A stretch of DNA of 30,289 nt from Psilocybe azurescens. Taxonomy: Eukaryota > Basidiomycota > Agaricomycetes > Agaricales > Agrocybaceae. A program made the translations under genes and the position numbers. A model generated the notes under the pieces. That model did not search any database. It had not been told where the DNA came from and saw only the letters and a list, made by a program, of their open reading frames with translations. The DNA lies in contig JAJIRX010000061.1 in the NCBI GenBank assembly GCA_023853785.1, positions 1 through 30,289 on the forward strand. Reading direction: 5' to 3'. This document shows positions 12,438 to 29,869 of the stretch, piece by piece. Every line of letters starts with the position of its first letter. Position 1 is the stretch's first letter.

Positions 12438-12517
12438 TAGTATCGACCGACAGAGCATGTGCCTAAAATAGTTCAACCGTACGCGTTGAGACCTGGGTTC
12501 GAATTTCAAGCGCTGTC
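12438..12517 (+). other. Decayed tRNA-like sequence (tRNA relic or tRNA-derived SINE head)
   Basis: GGTTCGAAT at 12496-12504 matches the core of a Pol III B box, but the following bases are TT instead of CC. About 55 bp upstream is TAGTATCGACCGACAGAGCA, resembling a damaged A box and D arm. Between them TCAAC...GTTGA can pair like the long variable arm of Leu or Ser tRNAs. Neither a paired acceptor stem nor a proper anticodon stem can be formed, so this is not a functional tRNA. A relic is the best reading. Confidence 0.35.
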
Positions 12518-15339
12518 TCCCAGACCGATATCAGATTGCTCTCAGAATATTGGGCTTCTTTCGTAATCGATCATTATGGAGATAATGATGTATTTCTCAA
12601 CGGAGCTCGGGCATGAGTATGGTGGGCTGCTCTCTTTGCAAGTTTCATATATGACAGTCTATCAGAGCGCCCGCTCGGGCGCAAGCCTCCTCATACCGCG
12701 TTATGTGGGGTGTATCGTAGATACCAGGGCATTACATATAGAAAATACTTGCACTCGAGAAATCATTTCTGTGCAATAGCGTCAGAGATAACAGATTTTT
12801 CATTATTACTATCCTAACTTCTTAATTTCCTCCAAAATTAGGCTTAATTTGAGGACTTCTTTGGTCTTAAGGTCTGTAAAATCGGGCGAAAACCTAAAAA
12901 CTGCTAATAACCAAGAAAACCTAAAACATACACACACAAATTATTGATGCCCTTGTTTATAACTGTCAGAATTCTCACTTATAGGCGATATGTTATCCCG
13001 TTGGCCTCCGTGCTGCTCTTTTCCAGATACAACTGGAATCCAAAATTACCTCACGAACGTGTTCGACGCATGCGCATTTTGGAAACGCCGCAAGGCACTG
13101 ATGAGAGCATTCAATACTTTGGACGTTGCGATATTTTTCTAACTTAGATCGGTACGGGAAGTATCAAGTTCAGCTACTCAGAATGCGAGCTTCTAAGTTT
13201 CAATGCGAGGCTTAACATCTGATGGATAGTATTCCGCAAAGCAAAACTCACAGGAAATGATGTGGGAACCTCCAAGTCTCAAACGACTATTGGTAATGGA
13301 TCTAAACTTTTCTCTTGTCTAATTGGGGAATGTCCCGTCTCAGAATTTCTCGCTCCAATGTTACACAGTAAGTATAGATACGTCTGAGCGGAAAGTGAAT
13401 GTCAAGCGGTGTAGTATTTCATTGATTGTGATGCGCACTTGTCGCACAACTGAGCGCCTAAAATGCATGCTTGCCCAGACCATAACAGGTTAATCGTTTG
13501 CCTATCATTGGTTCTTATATCTCTGCTATCAATCAAATAGCGTATTGATCGCAACGAATGTGCATTGAGCGTCTAACGGAGGCCAAATTTTTAGCCATTG
13601 CACAGGAATGGGCACTGTCATTAACGTGGAATGGAAGTTCGATGAGAATATGCTAATGAATTCTTACAGTTACTTGGTTATCCCTGACGTCTTGCAGTGT
13701 TTAATATTGCTTGAAACAGGCCGTGTACCGCGCACCGAGTCAACTTAGTATGGGCGCTTAAATGGCGTCCTGGACTGCTGGTGTTTATGCTGAGGTCTTC
13801 CTGGTCGTCTCCAAGGTCTGTCCTAATTAAATTTCACCTCCGTAAATTGTGTGATCCTGATCCTGTACCTTTAAGGGTCTAGCTGTAGCGTAGTATAAAC
13901 AATCCACACCTCTGATTGACTGCGGTTCAACTAGTGGTATTCGGACTACCGCGGTTTGGATCCGACTCATGGCGTTTTCTTTGGGTATATCACACAATTC
14001 TCATTGATATATAGGTTGATAATACAATCCGCATGGCCTTGCTATTTCGGTGACATGGCTAATATTCATTCAATAATGCTGCATGGATATGGAGTAGTAT
14101 GTGAATTGACTTGATCATCTCATCTTGTTGTTAAATACTCTATCCAATGCATAAGGCGAAGACGAAAAATGGGGCATTGCTTCTTGCCCTCCATTTTTAT
14201 GACTTGGATGTGTTAGAAAAGTCAATAACAGCGTGCGTTTGTGCCTAAATGTCACTGCCAATTCCGATTCCAACTCGGTCCCAGACAACGTGTAGGTTCT
14301 CTCTTTGACATCTGTGATGTGATTCTGTTCTTTAGACTGTATTTGCTGACCTCAGCACCAGGATTCTCATATTTTCGTCAGTGACTAAAGGTGCCGTTGA
14401 TTCAAATGTACTTAGTAATAAATCCAAGCGCCGAGTAAAATGGAATATCAGACCCTTCGGCTTCCTATACTATCCGGACTTTCCAGGTGAAAAGTTCAGG
14501 CCATTTAACTTCGTTGATCCGGGACTTGTGGCTTTGAGTTCAATTGTGTCAGGTAGAATGGGGCTATTTTATGACTGGTACTCGAGTACTAAGGCTTAGC
14601 GGGGATGGAAATAGCACGTTGACCGAGTAGGTAAGTGCCGTTCAACTTCCTATCGGTGGAGGGCGACTTCGATCGCTTCAAAGTTACTTTCTTATCTATA
14701 TCTTTGAGTAAAATGCTATATCTCACTTATTACACGAATCCTTCTTTTGACCTAGTCTCAATCGGTACCATTCATGTAAAACTTGCTTCTATTTCTGAAC
14801 CTCGACATTTCATGAGCACACCTTGGAGTTTTATTCTTAAAATATGATTCGACTTCTCTCCAGAACAACTCGGAGAATTGGGTAAATCCAATTTTAAAAC
14901 TTATTTACATGCCATGGCTCTTCCCGTGGAATAACATAAGGGGATTAGTTTCACAGGCTATTTCTCGCTGGATTCTCAGGATATTTCGATGAGGAACACG
15001 TTTGTAATTTTTATGTGGCTTTAAGTTCTCTCCCAAAATATATGCGAAGATAGACTTTGAAAGCAGATCAAAGGGTTCGTTGGAGATTTAACTCAAGCAG
15101 CTCCCACATACAAATTGGCATGAGCTGGTATTATGTCATCCAGCATATTTATACCTCGTTGAAGTGTGGCAAAGAAGGTGGGATCGATCCGATATCCTAC
15201 TGACGAGTGGGACGCTCGTCAAGCTTTGTTGATAGTGCTTCAGATTCATGAACATAATTTTAATTTGGCCATCCATCCTCTCTCATGTATCATCTATAAT
15301 TAATGCTTGCTGTATTCTAAACTTATACTCAGCAGGTCT

Positions 15340-16156
15340 TGGGAGTCCTTGATGTCCGACCCACGGTGGCATGTTATCATCACTCAGGGCCACTGCCCGA
15401 TTTGTGGTCCCGACTCTGCTTCTAATCCAGAAGGGATCTAAAGGTACACAACCTGTTTATCGGAGATTTTGTATCGAACTCTGAAGCCGTGTCATTCTAT
15501 TTCAAGAACGCGACCTTGCAGAAGCACAGTTCATGTTGATATAACCTGGAAGAACCGGTCGTTCCAGTCCCGAGAAATTGGACATCACACATTTCCACGA
15601 ATCCTCTGGAGTCTATAACATGGTATGTATTGCTTATTAGCTTCATGGACCCAGGACATGATTCTGAATGTCACTTGTGATGGCGAAGAAAGAATTACTT
15701 TGGCACAGGCTCGTTTTGAGGTCTCTGTTCTGAGGTCTCCGATTCAAGCTACTGGACTCCACGGTCCATGAAAGTCGAGCATTCAAATTATTTCTCCTGG
15801 TACAGTGTCTGACATATGGGTTGTGGCACTTGGGCGCATAATACCCTTACGTCGGATGGTCCTGTTATCAAGTCTCACAAAGCGCGTCTCATACCGTGGT
15901 TTAGCACATAAGGTGCGTTCAAACGTACTCGGGGCCAGTGTGGATTTGCGACTCCTGATGATGATTCATTTTGCTCACAGCAAGCGCAGTTGTTCGAGTA
16001 TGGATATAGTCCTGCCGAAAATTTAAGGTGGACAAGCATGCCTTGCGTGTACTCGCCTATGATCGGCTAAAGGGTCGTAATGCCCCTCATAACTACAGAC
16101 TAGGGTCACTTTTTACGCCATCCAATCCAAATGAGTTTGACTTCACGGTATATTGA
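15340..16156 (+). pseudogene. Possible remains of a multi-exon gene of unknown family
   Basis: Several consecutive plus-strand segments read like ordinary protein but sit in different frames and end in stops: 15340-15441 (contains HVIITQGHCPICGPDS), 15450-15539 (contains LFIGDFVSNSEAVSFYFKN), 15643-15771 (contains LNVTCDGEERITLAQARF), 15816-16070 (contains GQCGFATPDDDSFCSQQ, with one internal TAA at 15909) and 16025-16156 (contains HNYRLGSLFTPSNPNEFDF). No start codon, consistent splice sites or known family could be assigned. They may be exons of a decaying gene or chance. The judgement that they look coding is by eye only. Confidence 0.2.
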
Positions 16157-18344
16157 GTCTTCCTCTCTTCCAACTTCTTTGTTCCTACGTTGCAACGTTA
16201 TATTTGGATCAGACCTATCTGGCCATGAAGCGGCGGATCATCTATGTTTCCCCAAAGGCATTCCAAAACTGAGAGAAGCCAGATGTTAAGATCACTCGGC
16301 CCATCGAATGGGCCTTGTCATCTGTATTTTTTGGAAGCAAGAGAAAAGTCTACCATTGAGCTTTCTCTCACGAGATCCACGTGGCATGTCTGAGAAAATC
16401 CTCATTCTTTCACACCTCAAAGATTCCAAGATTGTTAAACGAATATTTGTATAGCTTGAGATAAAGCACACTAAGGTCCTTCAAAGGCTGCGAATTCCAA
16501 TTTTGGAATTTCCACGGATGGTTGGTGCGGAAATGGTGCCCATCGGATACCAACACAGTAGTGTTCGCATCGGCAGGCGGCGCCAGTGCCACTTATTTAA
16601 TTAAATTAATATTCTGACATCCTTGTGGGAGTTTTAGACCTGAAGATAAGCATCGTTGATGGATAATTGCAGTCGCAGACCTTCTGAATCAGAAAGAGGT
16701 CTCTGTTGGAACCCTTCATCTCCATATGTAATTGACTTTATTGAGACATGTTGAAAGTATATAGCGACAAAGTCATATATAGCAGCACGGTATACACTCG
16801 TTGGCTCGGATTGTTCTTTTTGTGAATCATAGCACCAACAAATAGTCAGTATAACTTTGAAAACCTGGAGCGTCGGGGCTTTGTAACACCATCAGGGTCC
16901 CCATTTATGCACATAGTTAATTTTAAATGAACGCCACCAGCAGGTCTAATGCTCATCAATGCCGGAATGACCGAAAGCAGATCGCCATTTATTCTCTGTC
17001 AATTTTAAAGACTATAGAGGCTAGGTAAATACTTGCCTCTTAACTTGCAATGTCAATGAGCAAAGTATGGAAGGTTCCAAATATAGTTAAGTCTTCCAGA
17101 ATAATCTTTTCAAGTTGTACATGTCATCTGTCATATCCGTGCCCGACCTCACATGCCCGCACTAGTTTGAGTAATTGCGTTTATATAGTTGACTTCATAA
17201 AGTCGACCGGCGCAGCTGAAACGCTGAGCGCTGAGCGCCTATACCTTGTATACAGTCATGTGGTAAATTTTGATTGGTCATGGTCGCGGCAACCAGTGGG
17301 CGCTAATCACCTTTGCAGAAACACCTCATCAATATTCCGCTTTCGTCGTACTGTCAAAAGGTTTGTCGTTTTGAGAAATGACTTGCGCAAAACATAGAAT
17401 AGGAGTATTAAGAGAATGCACCAGACAGTCACGAGGTGTTCCAGTGTCGTATAAACGCCGTTACAGAGACCTCGGCGCCAAGATCAATTCTAAAAACAAA
17501 ACATGCCCAGGTCTTGCCCAAGATAGAGACGTTTCCTATAAAGAAACCCAGTCTCACCTTTCCCGATACTTGTCACTTTGAAGGGCGTGAGCTTCGTTCG
17601 CAAAGATTTGTGTATCCCGAGGCAATCTCTCAGAGGTGTCGCCAAGTATCCGCTACTCTACACTGGATTTACTCTCAGTGTTTGCACCTTGATTGGTGTC
17701 AAATTAGCTATGCAATACCACCGTAAAGCTTCAACCGGACCTTACGCTTACCTACAAGGACGAATGGACTGCGGAATGGCCAGTTTTTGTCGCCAATAGG
17801 TAGGGATGTTCCCCATGGGATTCAACCTAACTCAAGTAGGTATTTGATCAGTATCCTCAATGATCTTCAATGATGGTGTACTCTGATACTGGGTGAAAAA
17901 ATTGATCTGGACAAAATTGTCAGTTTCCAATCCACATCGAAGGGCCTAAATCATCGCATCATTTGATTTCTGGGATATAGCAACTTGTATGTACAAGTTG
18001 AAGTGAATAGTAGCATCCAATGCTTTCGATCCAGGGTAACGGAATGAACGGCCATAAGCTAACAGGATATACGGATCCGAAATTATCTTTTGCAAAATTC
18101 TGTGTAAGGCCTATGCTTCCCTGACAACTATCCGTGGCACTTACTGTGCCTATCAGAATTGTCGATGTCAGTCCTACAATAGTCACTTGCACTGTTTTAT
18201 GAGCGCAGTTATCGGCTTCCCAATATTTACCGGATACCCGTAGAGCCTTGACGGTTGACATAAGTACTAGCATAAAGACAAAACATTGGAAGAACGAGTC
18301 CTTTCACAGGCATTCAGAATCAAAACCGGATTGGTCGCAACATC

Positions 18345-18776
18345 TCAGTATCGGTGAATACTTGAATCACATATACGAGTAGTGGCGGCGGCATCTAAAC
18401 ATGAGTGAATAAGAGGCAGATGTTGCTCTGTGAAGCGGCGCACCAGCCTCTCGTTTCGTTTCCTAACACAGGCACAATTATTAAAAAGAATGGAATAGTA
18501 GGCATGGTGGCGAGGGTAAAAATAGACCAAGGGAATTGCACTTGAAAGGAACGGTATCGCAAGACCGCCGAACAAATAAAAAGGCAGCTTATAAAAGGAT
18601 AATAGGATCCATAGAAGTACGATCAGTAAGGACCGGAGATGACAGTCACTATACAGTAAGTCAAAATTCGCGGCAGGATTCCTGAAGCAGACAAAAACAA
18701 TCGATACAGACATATGAGAAAGAGATGACTCGGCATTCTCTAATGTTGGAGATGAGAACGCTTTGTCTACTCGCAT
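18345..18776 (-). CDS. Hypothetical small membrane-like ORF, doubtful
   Basis: A 143-codon frame starts with a genuine ATG at 18776. It has at least two hydrophobic stretches (LRSLLIVLLWILLSFY and FGGLAIPFLSSAIPLVYFYP) followed by a basic cluster RKRNERLVRR, a pattern compatible with a small membrane protein or a fragment of one. It stands alone in a gene-poor interval, has no recognisable family and no supporting splice pattern. I considered and did not accept a link to STE3-type pheromone receptors. It may well be a chance frame. Confidence 0.15.
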   Translation of the reverse strand: MRVDKAFSSPTLENAESSLSHMSVSIVFVCFRNPAANFDLLYSDCHLRSLLIVLLWILLSFYKLPFYLFGGLAIPFLSSAIPLVYFYPRHHAYYSILFNNCACVRKRNERLVRRFTEQHLPLIHSCLDAAATTRICDSSIHRY

Positions 18777-20852
18777 TTAGGTAGTTGGTCCGATGATTTT
18801 TGGTATCATTCAAAATCTGAATGCAACAAGATGCCCGAAGAGAGATATTGCTGGCTAGTAAGACCCTGTGTGTAAGAAGTATAAGTTAAATGGCTTATAA
18901 AGACTCAAATTAAGACATAATGATGGGATGAGCATTGAGAGCTCTTGGTTGAAGCAACCCTTTTGGGTGACTGCGGAGTACGGAAGCGAGCTTCCATCCA
19001 GATAGTCAATTACAGCGGAGCCAATAGCTTCGATTGTAAACCGGCAATGGAAGTAGCAGATGAGAATCAGCCAACAAAGTTTCCAAACTAAGTTTTATCA
19101 ATCAAATGGGAGGAGGTATTTTTACTCAGTGGACAACTGGACCTTGAGGGAAGTCAATATTACGACTAGGTTGTCACAAGAAGCACCTAAACAAGAACTC
19201 AGTCCTTGACAGCTGTGTCTGGAATACGCCGCTGACAGGTTTATCTTCTGGATGATCCAAAAGCTGAGTTTGAGGAAGCACTTGAAACCTAGAAAGATGT
19301 TTCCGGGGATCGAATGGATAGTTGGAGTGTAAACCGTACAACCAGTACACTTGATATAGAAATAAGAGCTCGCATACTTACTTGCGTATTTGCAAAATAA
19401 GAAATTTTCCACACTTTCTACTCGATATTCAGGACAGCTGACATACATCAATCTGATAGGAAGGCCATAAAGTGAGCAAAAGCAGGCTCCCACAGGATCT
19501 CAACGAAATGCTAAGGGACATGGTCGAACCTGTAGGGTGGAGTGAGGTAACACTTCTTAATAAATGAAAGTCTCGGTGATTAACATTATCTCTAATGTAA
19601 GGTCAGCACGTCAGCTGAGTATGGATGCTGTAGAGAAAACCTGAGTGGTACGGCGGGAGATCACGTGTGAGTACATACCAGATTGGTGTGTCAGTTGCTA
19701 GCCTGATGAATTCAAATTACTCAGTACAGCCCTAGCGGATTGCAAAGTGCATTCCCAATCTCCAACATCCCATTCTCACAATATTCTACGCCGTGAGATT
19801 GACAGAACTGTTGAAGTCGCTTTGACTGTCAGAAAGGGCCAACATCTGTTCGTTGTGGTCTCGAACAAGTCTCGAAGTAAATATTTGATGAAAAGGTGGT
19901 GCTAATGGTGTCCAGTCAGAAGTCTGATGATTCCACGCCGGTTGGGATCTAGAGTGGCAGATTTTTGTATAGCCGTTGGTGGTCGACGTTCGAATTGCGA
20001 TCCCTGTGGCAACCCTGCGGGTTTGCCAGTGTTGAAAAGGCTGAATTGGACCGCCAACACGGTTAGTGCCACAAATAATACTTTATGTAATACATCAGTA
20101 AAAGACGGCGCGGGTAAATAAAGCATATCATATCTTGTGAATGATAACAAATAAGCTCAATCTAAGTCAATCCAATCAATGAACAACTTGCCACGGCCCA
20201 TGAGTAAATCAAATGGTCATGAGCACAACCTCATGTTGATCTCAAACGACACTGAGGAGCGAAAGCCTACTCTGCGGCCTCATTCTGTCCCAAATATTGC
20301 TAGTGGAGGCTTTTAAGTTCAAAACTTCCCAAAACAATGGTCGATGATCACTTTCAATCAACAATCTCCACAGTAATGTTCTATCAATCCCAACTCGCTC
20401 GCTTGATGACCCGGAGAAGTCTCATGGCGTCAATGGCGTCAATAATTCGCTAATTAATGAACGGTATTCCTACCATACGTAGGTGCTCTGCTCTTTCCGC
20501 ATTAACCTCGTTGGCTTCGAGCATGTGTCCGGAAGTCACCAAGTGGCCAGCTAGCTAAGTGTGCCTATCACTCGAGTCTTCAAACAACTCCAAAGATAAA
20601 TTTGATGTAATTTCCTTTGATCAAAGGACTTTTTATCGGTTTCTTTTCAACTTGCATCCATCTGTATTGCAGAACTCCAATCATCCTCTAGGGAAGAACT
20701 CTCCCAGAATCCAGATATAAATAAACCGTTGATAGTTTGTGCGTATTCCATCAGTTCATGATTTAAAGCATTTTTTAAAGTTTGGAATTAATTATATACC
20801 TCCCAGTGTCAGGGCGCTCACCACTGGAAATACCATCTCCTCGTACGATAAC

Positions 20853-22501
20853 ATGATTCAGACAATCGTCGGAATTGACGACATTCAGACGAAGTTCTTA
20901 TTCAGATCTTCGATCGATCTGAAGTACCCACTAGCACCCTTCTGAATCTTGCATTATCGTCGAAACGCCTGCATTATTTCTGTCTCCCACTATACTTTGC
21001 GCGATTCGAAATTTTCGACCCACTGGAGCATTGTGAATTCGTTTTAAACAGCCCACAGGACACCCCAGGATCTCTTGATGCTTTGACTGGGCTCAAGGTC
21101 GCGCTTTTCATTCCATCCGTCAAGCGTCTCGTATGCCGATTACAACTGCCCGGTGATGTAGAAGATTTTCTTTATGCAGCCATGCACATGCGACGCCTCT
21201 ACGATTTCATATCTACTTTATCGACAATCAACACAGTCACTCTGCAATTTGGAAGCAAACGATGCGGCTGTTGTTCAGAACTAGATCCAGGGATGACCCT
21301 AGATGGGCATTTACTGGAGTGGTCGAACGCATTAGGATCAGTCCTGAATACGATACTCGAGAAATCGTGTCGAACGCTAGTCATTTCTGGAGGAAGATTT
21401 ATGATGCATTCATATTGTTTGAAAGGAGCACGTAAAATCCGTAAACAGGAAAGTCTCCTAACACCGTTCAAACGCCTTCTCAGGAAGACAAAATTTGCTA
21501 GATTAGGGCTGTCAAATTCATACGCCTGGATTAACGTACTGCAAGGCGACACCTGGGAATACAGGCGTGCAAGGGACACCGGAAAGGCCGTCGTTCTAAC
21601 GCCAATGACGCATACAGCAAAATCGGCATCTTCTCTTAGGTCATTGACAATTCAGTCGATGATGTTCGCTGTGCCTCCCGTTCTTCATTGGACTATATCC
21701 ATTCTGCGGCTTCCGACAACGCAGGCATTGCGTTTGAAGAATTTCAACCTACCTCGGAAGGCCTGGCCTGTCTTTTTATTCCTGATTGCGGACAATAGTC
21801 CACAGTTGATTAGTCTCAGACTTTCTGGCATACACCACCTAAACGCCATCGATATCCTTCACTTTATTGGCCGCTTTCCTAATCTGGAAACGCTCCATAT
21901 TGCACGTAGCGTGAATTCATACGACAATTCAAACCTTGGGCCATTTCCTAAACTTGCTCACCTCAAATCCTTGCACGCTCCTGCATCATGGATATCCAAA
22001 CTTCTTTCATCGCAAAGTAGTGCAATTCCCAGCCTCGAATCCATCTCCATCGACTACAATCTAAGAAACGACAATCTCTTTGACTGGCTGGAGACGCCAT
22101 CCCGGCCAACTAGCATTCCCACTATGTTGAAGGAGCTATTTCGACCCTCCTTGACAGTGTCCCTGAAAGTTCATTTAGGAAGGAACCCGGGTTGGGCATT
22201 ATTGGAGGACTTCAACCGATTTGACGCAAATGAACCTCCTGATCAGCTCAAATGTGTCAGTCGTCTAACCCTGTTTGTTGATCAGAGGCTCAGGCCTAAC
22301 GAGATGGCCCTGTCGACCATATTACCACAGTGGATTGATCGTTTCTCCGAACTGCGTCATTTGGGGCTAAAATCGAACATACTCATTTTGAGTAACGATG
22401 ATGCTGTAGAGTTGGCAAATCATATAATTAGGAGAAGCAGGCTACCACTATTGAAAACTTTCGAGGTTAATGGAGAGGACATAATGTCCACACCAAGATA
22501 A
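20853..22501 (+). CDS. F-box protein with leucine-rich segments, one apparent frameshift
   Basis: Probable substrate adaptor of an SCF ubiquitin ligase, about 550 residues if continuous. The suggested start is the ATG at 20853 (MIQTIVGIDD). Immediately afterwards the frame breaks near 20880: IDD belongs to one frame and SDEVLIQIF, a typical F-box beginning, to another, consistent with one missing base. From 20879 the frame is open to TAA at 22501. The F-box continues as LNLALSSKRLHYFCLPLYF. The C-terminal part has leucine-rich-like pieces (PQLISLRLSGIHHL, FPNLETLHIARS, LRHLGLKSNILIL) as in many agaricomycete F-box proteins. No introns were needed. It is tail-to-tail with the ABC transporter, 469 bp apart. 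It may be a fresh pseudogene or an intact gene with a sequence error. The substrate is unknown. Confidence 0.7.
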
Positions 22502-22970
22502 CGGAATATTGTAAGTGAAGTATCACCTTATTCACACCTGAGCTCATGACCTATGAAAAGCGTACGTCTCGTTGGATAGAAACCACACTATTTCTGGAAC
22601 AAGAACGACACATTTCCATATGCGACGCGGACTCCGGGACTTTTGCACGCCCACAAATGATTCGAGCGATGCCAATTCAGTTTACCTTTTGACCATCAAC
22701 ATCAATTACGGCAACTGTCGCACACCAAATTATATATATTGGTGGACCCACACGGACATCCTGTAATCAAATTATATCAAATGCATACGTAAGGGATTGT
22801 ACCGGCCGCCTCCTATCCACGCAGATTAAGAAGTCCTTGACGGACTTGGATGCCTTGATACCTAATAACGTCATATATACAATCGTGGAAATGATTAAAA
22901 TATCCTTGAAAGAAAAGAAAAGACCATAAGCAAAACCAGAAGCCCAGATAAAGAAAACCGCATCAAAACG
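22502..22970. other. Convergent intergenic spacer
   Basis: The space between the stop of the F-box gene (plus) and the stop of the ABC transporter (minus). Only short frames are present. It should hold both 3' ends. No distinct terminator structure or small RNA gene was seen. Confidence 0.6.
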
Positions 22971-28994
<6,024 letters not shown>

Positions 28995-29640
28995 CTAGGC
29001 TTTGAATTTTGCATATTCTTTCTCAGGTATATCATGATGCCATATTTCGGAAAGTCAGACACACATGGAGAACACGCACAACGGGCGCTGCATGCAAAAC
29101 TAACCACAAATAACCCAACGCATGGAGAAAGCGTTGCCAGAAGTTGAAATTATTATCACATTCTGTATTCTAAGATGCCAAGATGTAAACAGTCGGACGA
29201 TGAACATGGTTCACCGTTCCGAACAGTGTAAGAAATACCATGTAAAGTAGACGGAGCACAAAATGGGGAAGAGTGCGACGGAGATGAAAGTGGGTTTAAG
29301 GAAATACTGTGCACAAACTCTGTACCAAGACAAGTACCAACGTACGCTCTGCGCAATGCAGGCCATGAAACAACGCCTGATAAGAGAATGTCGTTCCTGA
29401 GTTTGTATACGGTAAAGAGCGTTGCAGGTCGGACCGAGAAATATTTGAACCAATCTGACCAAGGATGTTCATTAGTAACGCGTGTAAGTAGGACATAGGC
29501 CCACGTAGATGAAATCAGGAAAACCCGGTGTATGATCTCAGAACACGCCTGAGCATGCGATCGTTTAATAGGGAACCGTTGATCATCTTTCAGAATTAAA
29601 AGAAAGGAAACGCACCAGAACACCTTACGCTACACTATGA
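28995..29640 (-). other. Probable further 5' exons of the ABC transporter (membrane helices), unresolved
   Basis: Upstream of the first confident exon the minus strand keeps encoding hydrophobic stretches. One candidate exon, 29169-29065, has 35 codons ending VVRVLH and is in phase with 28994-28905 across a 70-bp GTGTGT...CTAG intron. Further up, two alternative frames both look membrane-like (LRLLYMVFLTLFGT and FPILCSVYFTWYFLHC around 29270-29215; VFLISSTWAYVLLTR around 29525-29480). This suits the extra N-terminal helices (TMD0) of ABCC proteins, but I could not fix exon borders or a start codon, and a separate small membrane-protein gene is possible. Confidence 0.4.
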
Positions 29641-29720
29641 GCATAGTTTATATGTACGTGGAAGACAAGACGCGATCGATGGGAATCGAATTCAATAGAA
29701 CCGTCTTGAGTCACGTTTTG

Positions 29721-29728
29721 TGACGTCA
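29721..29728. promoter_or_regulatory. CRE/ATF palindrome TGACGTCA in the divergent upstream region
   Basis: A perfect TGACGTCA lies about 140 bp before the RING-ligase ATG and upstream of the transporter's probable 5' end, flanked by TCACGTTTTGTGA, itself a partial inverted repeat. TGACGTCA is the consensus of fungal bZIP factors of the ATF/CREB type, which act in stress responses. Whether it controls either gene is inference. Confidence 0.45.
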
Positions 29729-29869
29729 CACACCTTGTAAATGGTACCAAAGGTAATCAATAACCCATTGCAAAGACCTCGACGCAGACCATCTAGACGA
29801 CCACTCCTTCATTCCTTCTTACGACCTCTCACACACATTTACTGCCACGAAGCAATCAAATTACATAAA

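Larger units (their letters stand above)
8390..20852. other. Gene-poor interval of more than 12 kb, probably decayed sequence
   Basis: No intact gene can be supported across this interval. The longest frame is 143 codons and nearly all others are under 100, with stops on all six frames. Base composition is moderately AT-rich and looks ordinary rather than low-complexity. Individual items within it (hairpin, tRNA-like relic, protein-like fragments, one membrane-like ORF) are listed separately. It may be degenerated transposon or pseudogene sequence. I did not find long terminal repeats, reverse transcriptase, integrase or transposase motifs that I could name. Confidence 0.6.

Noticed and set aside
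15199..15220. CTGACGAG with a short GACGAG/CTCGTC stem, like a hammerhead ribozyme core
   Set aside because: The required GAAA after stem II is absent and the flanking helices do not form.
17050..17799. Run of overlapping plus-strand frames (up to 115 codons)
   Set aside because: The frames overlap each other in different phases, show no recognisable domain and cannot be joined by clear short introns.
17959..18776. Motifs recalling an STE3-type pheromone receptor (FIPLPW and IPLVYFYP)
   Set aside because: The two motifs occur in the wrong order for the minus strand, and the residues after them do not continue as receptor helices.
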